A stretch of DNA of 5,368 nt. Origin: Minisyncoccota bacterium. Its GTDB lineage: Bacteria; Patescibacteriota; Minisyncoccia; Minisyncoccales; GCA-002788555. Both the position numbers and the translations under genes were made by a program. Below the pieces are notes generated by a model. That model searched no databases. It was not told where the DNA came from and saw nothing but the letters and a program-made list of their open reading frames with translations. Location of the stretch: contig JAQVET010000047.1 in the NCBI GenBank assembly GCA_028697615.1, positions 1-5,368 of the forward strand. Direction: 5' to 3'. Below, one piece after another: positions 4,349 through 5,368 of the stretch (position 1 is the stretch's first letter; every line of letters begins with the position of its first letter).

Positions 4349-5368
4349 ATGAAGATATTATTTATTACATATCGTCTACCTAATCCTAAAATGATAGATG
4401 GTTATAGTATTCGAGTTTTGAATATTGCTAAAATTTTGAATAAAAATCACAAAGTTGATTTGGTCTCTGTTTATCAGGGAGATGAAAATTTAAAATACAA
4501 AAATGATCTTGAAAAAATTTTTGGGAATATTTTTCTGTTTAAAAAGAATAGATTTTCAAAATTTATTGGGGCGATTAAAGGTATATTTTCAAGAGATCCT
4601 ATTCAAGAAAATATTTATTACTCATCTAAAATGAAAAAATGGATTGATGATCATTATAAAAATTATGATTTGATTTTTTGCAATACGTTAAGAACTGCTA
4701 AATATGCATTTAACCTAAGGACAAAAAAAGTCATTGATTTTATTGAAGATTTAGGTCTTAAATATTCAGAGGCGATGAATTTTGTTAATTTTTTTTGGAG
4801 GATTATTTATAAAATAGAAGTTCCCAGAATACAAAAACTGGAGAAAAAAATTTTAAATAATTTTGATAAAATTTTTATTTCTTCTGAATTTGATAAAAAT
4901 TATTTAATATCCAATATCCAATGTCCGATATCCAATTTGGTGGTGATACCAAATGGTATAAAGGATAATTTAATTAAGCTTCAAATATCTAATATTCAGC
5001 ATCAAGAGGAAGATATTATTTCTTTTTTTGGAAGAATGACTTATCAACCAAACGAAGATGCAGTGATTTTTTTTGCAAAAAATGTTTTTCCCAAAATAAA
5101 GAAACAAATTCCAAAAGTTAAATTTTTTATTATAGGGGGGCCAGTTTCTTTCAAGGTAAAAAAACTCAAAAATATACCAGGAGTAATTGTTACTGGTTTT
5201 TTAAATAATCCCTATGAAATTATTTTGAAATCAAAAGTGTTTATTTGCCCATTACGTTTTGGTGCCGGAATTTTAAATAAAGTTCTTGAGGCAATGGTTT
5301 TAGGAAAAGCAGTTATTACAACTCCGATCGGTATTCGAGCAATAAAAGAATGTGTTGATGATAAAAAT
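4349..5368 (+). CDS. GT4-fold sugar transferase, Stp1/TIGR03087-like (PEP-CTERM/EPS-associated), 3'-partial
   Basis: A GT-B glycosyltransferase predicted to add a sugar during exopolysaccharide assembly at the cytoplasmic face. The frame is open for 340 codons from ATG 4349 to the edge; relatives are near 400 residues, so about 50-60 are missing. Matching features: KILFITYRLPNPKMIDGYSIR (2-22), like the LxxRxPxPxxxGdxiR start of the family; NKNHKVDLVS (31-40); VIDFIEDLGLKY (128-139); WRIIYKIEVPRIQKLEKKIL (150-169); FISSEFDK (176-183); VVIPNGI (198-204); ISFFGRMTYQPNEDAV (224-239), equivalent to the family's GxMDYxPNxDA; FFIIGG (259-264); VTGFLNN (281-287); CPLRFGAGILNKVLEAMVLGK (300-320), equivalent to APLRxxRGIQNKVLEAM. 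ATG 4349 lies 7 nt after the GT-C stop, so it is in the same operon. Odd: residues 187-196 and 213-217 are encoded by 7-bp repeats. No exosortase or PEP-CTERM protein is visible here. Confidence 0.88.
   Translation, partial: MKILFITYRLPNPKMIDGYSIRVLNIAKILNKNHKVDLVSVYQGDENLKYKNDLEKIFGNIFLFKKNRFSKFIGAIKGIFSRDPIQENIYYSSKMKKWIDDHYKNYDLIFCNTLRTAKYAFNLRTKKVIDFIEDLGLKYSEAMNFVNFFWRIIYKIEVPRIQKLEKKILNNFDKIFISSEFDKNYLISNIQCPISNLVVIPNGIKDNLIKLQISNIQHQEEDIISFFGRMTYQPNEDAVIFFAKNVFPKIKKQIPKVKFFIIGGPVSFKVKKLKNIPGVIVTGFLNNPYEIILKSKVFICPLRFGAGILNKVLEAMVLGKAVITTPIGIRAIKECVDDKN
4906..4933 (+). repeat. 7-bp tandem repeat AATATCC, four units, inside the last gene
   Basis: Units in register: AATATCC (4906), AATATCC (4913), AATGTCC (4920), GATATCC (4927). 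They are read in frame as ISNIQCPIS, continuing to N196 (residues 187-196), between ISSEFDKNYL and LVVIPNGI, i.e. a loop just before the strand leading to the second Rossmann domain. The two C's at the end of each unit stand out against the A/T-rich surroundings. Confidence 0.8.
4984..4997 (+). repeat. Two further degenerate AATATCC-like units
   Basis: AATATCT (4984) and AATATTC (4991) resemble the 7-bp units 50 bp upstream, and the peptide ISNIQ (residues 213-217) repeats ISNIQ at 187-191. The location is again an inter-domain loop, just before ISFFGRM. Confidence 0.5.

Overview
The window is a strongly AT-rich piece of bacterial DNA with all six genes on the + strand. It looks like part of a cell-surface glycan (exopolysaccharide, O-antigen-like or glycolipid) biosynthesis operon. 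Extreme A/T bias, Lys/Asn/Ile/Phe-rich proteins, start codons without recognisable Shine-Dalgarno sequences, a stand-alone S23/IVP four-helix-bundle gene and short tandem repeats read through inside coding regions together suggest a Patescibacteria (CPR) genome. This placement is inference: no rRNA or other phylogenetic marker is present, and an AT-rich Bacteroidota-type genome is not excluded. TGA is used as a stop (GT2 gene, 3137-3139), which argues against the TGA=Gly code of Gracilibacteria/SR1.

Layout. 1-759: 3' part of a polyprenyl-phosphate sugar-phosphate transferase, the membrane enzyme that starts a glycan on the lipid carrier; its 5' end lies outside the window. 763-1286: a gene for a 128-residue S23/IVP-type four-helix-bundle protein, bracketed by a long imperfect inverted repeat whose outer arms are built of 8-bp A/T-rich tandem units. 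1290-2357: GT4-type glycosyltransferase, apparently short at the C-terminus. 2358-2422: AT-rich gap. 2423-3139: GT2 of the dolichyl-phosphate-mannose/glucose synthase type. 3136-4341: multi-pass GT-C mannosyltransferase of the PIG-V type, overlapping the previous gene by ATGA. 4349-5368: a second GT4-fold enzyme resembling the Stp1/TIGR03087 sugar transferases of PEP-CTERM/EPS loci, running off the 3' edge.

How the genes may work together (inference from families): the first enzyme loads a sugar phosphate on undecaprenyl phosphate; the two GT4 enzymes extend the chain with nucleotide-sugars on the cytoplasmic side; the GT2 makes a polyprenyl-phosphate-linked sugar, which the translationally coupled GT-C enzyme uses as donor on the outer side of the membrane.

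The most unusual object is the 763-1286 unit. Its ends pair with each other around the whole four-helix-bundle gene, as in the intervening sequences that carry this protein family inside 23S rRNA, but here it sits between two protein genes. Removing it would leave a 6-nt gap between the flanking glycan genes, similar to the 7-nt gap seen elsewhere in the operon. Related 8-bp units occur in frame inside the downstream GT4, and a second, 7-bp repeat family (AATATCC) occurs in frame inside the last gene.
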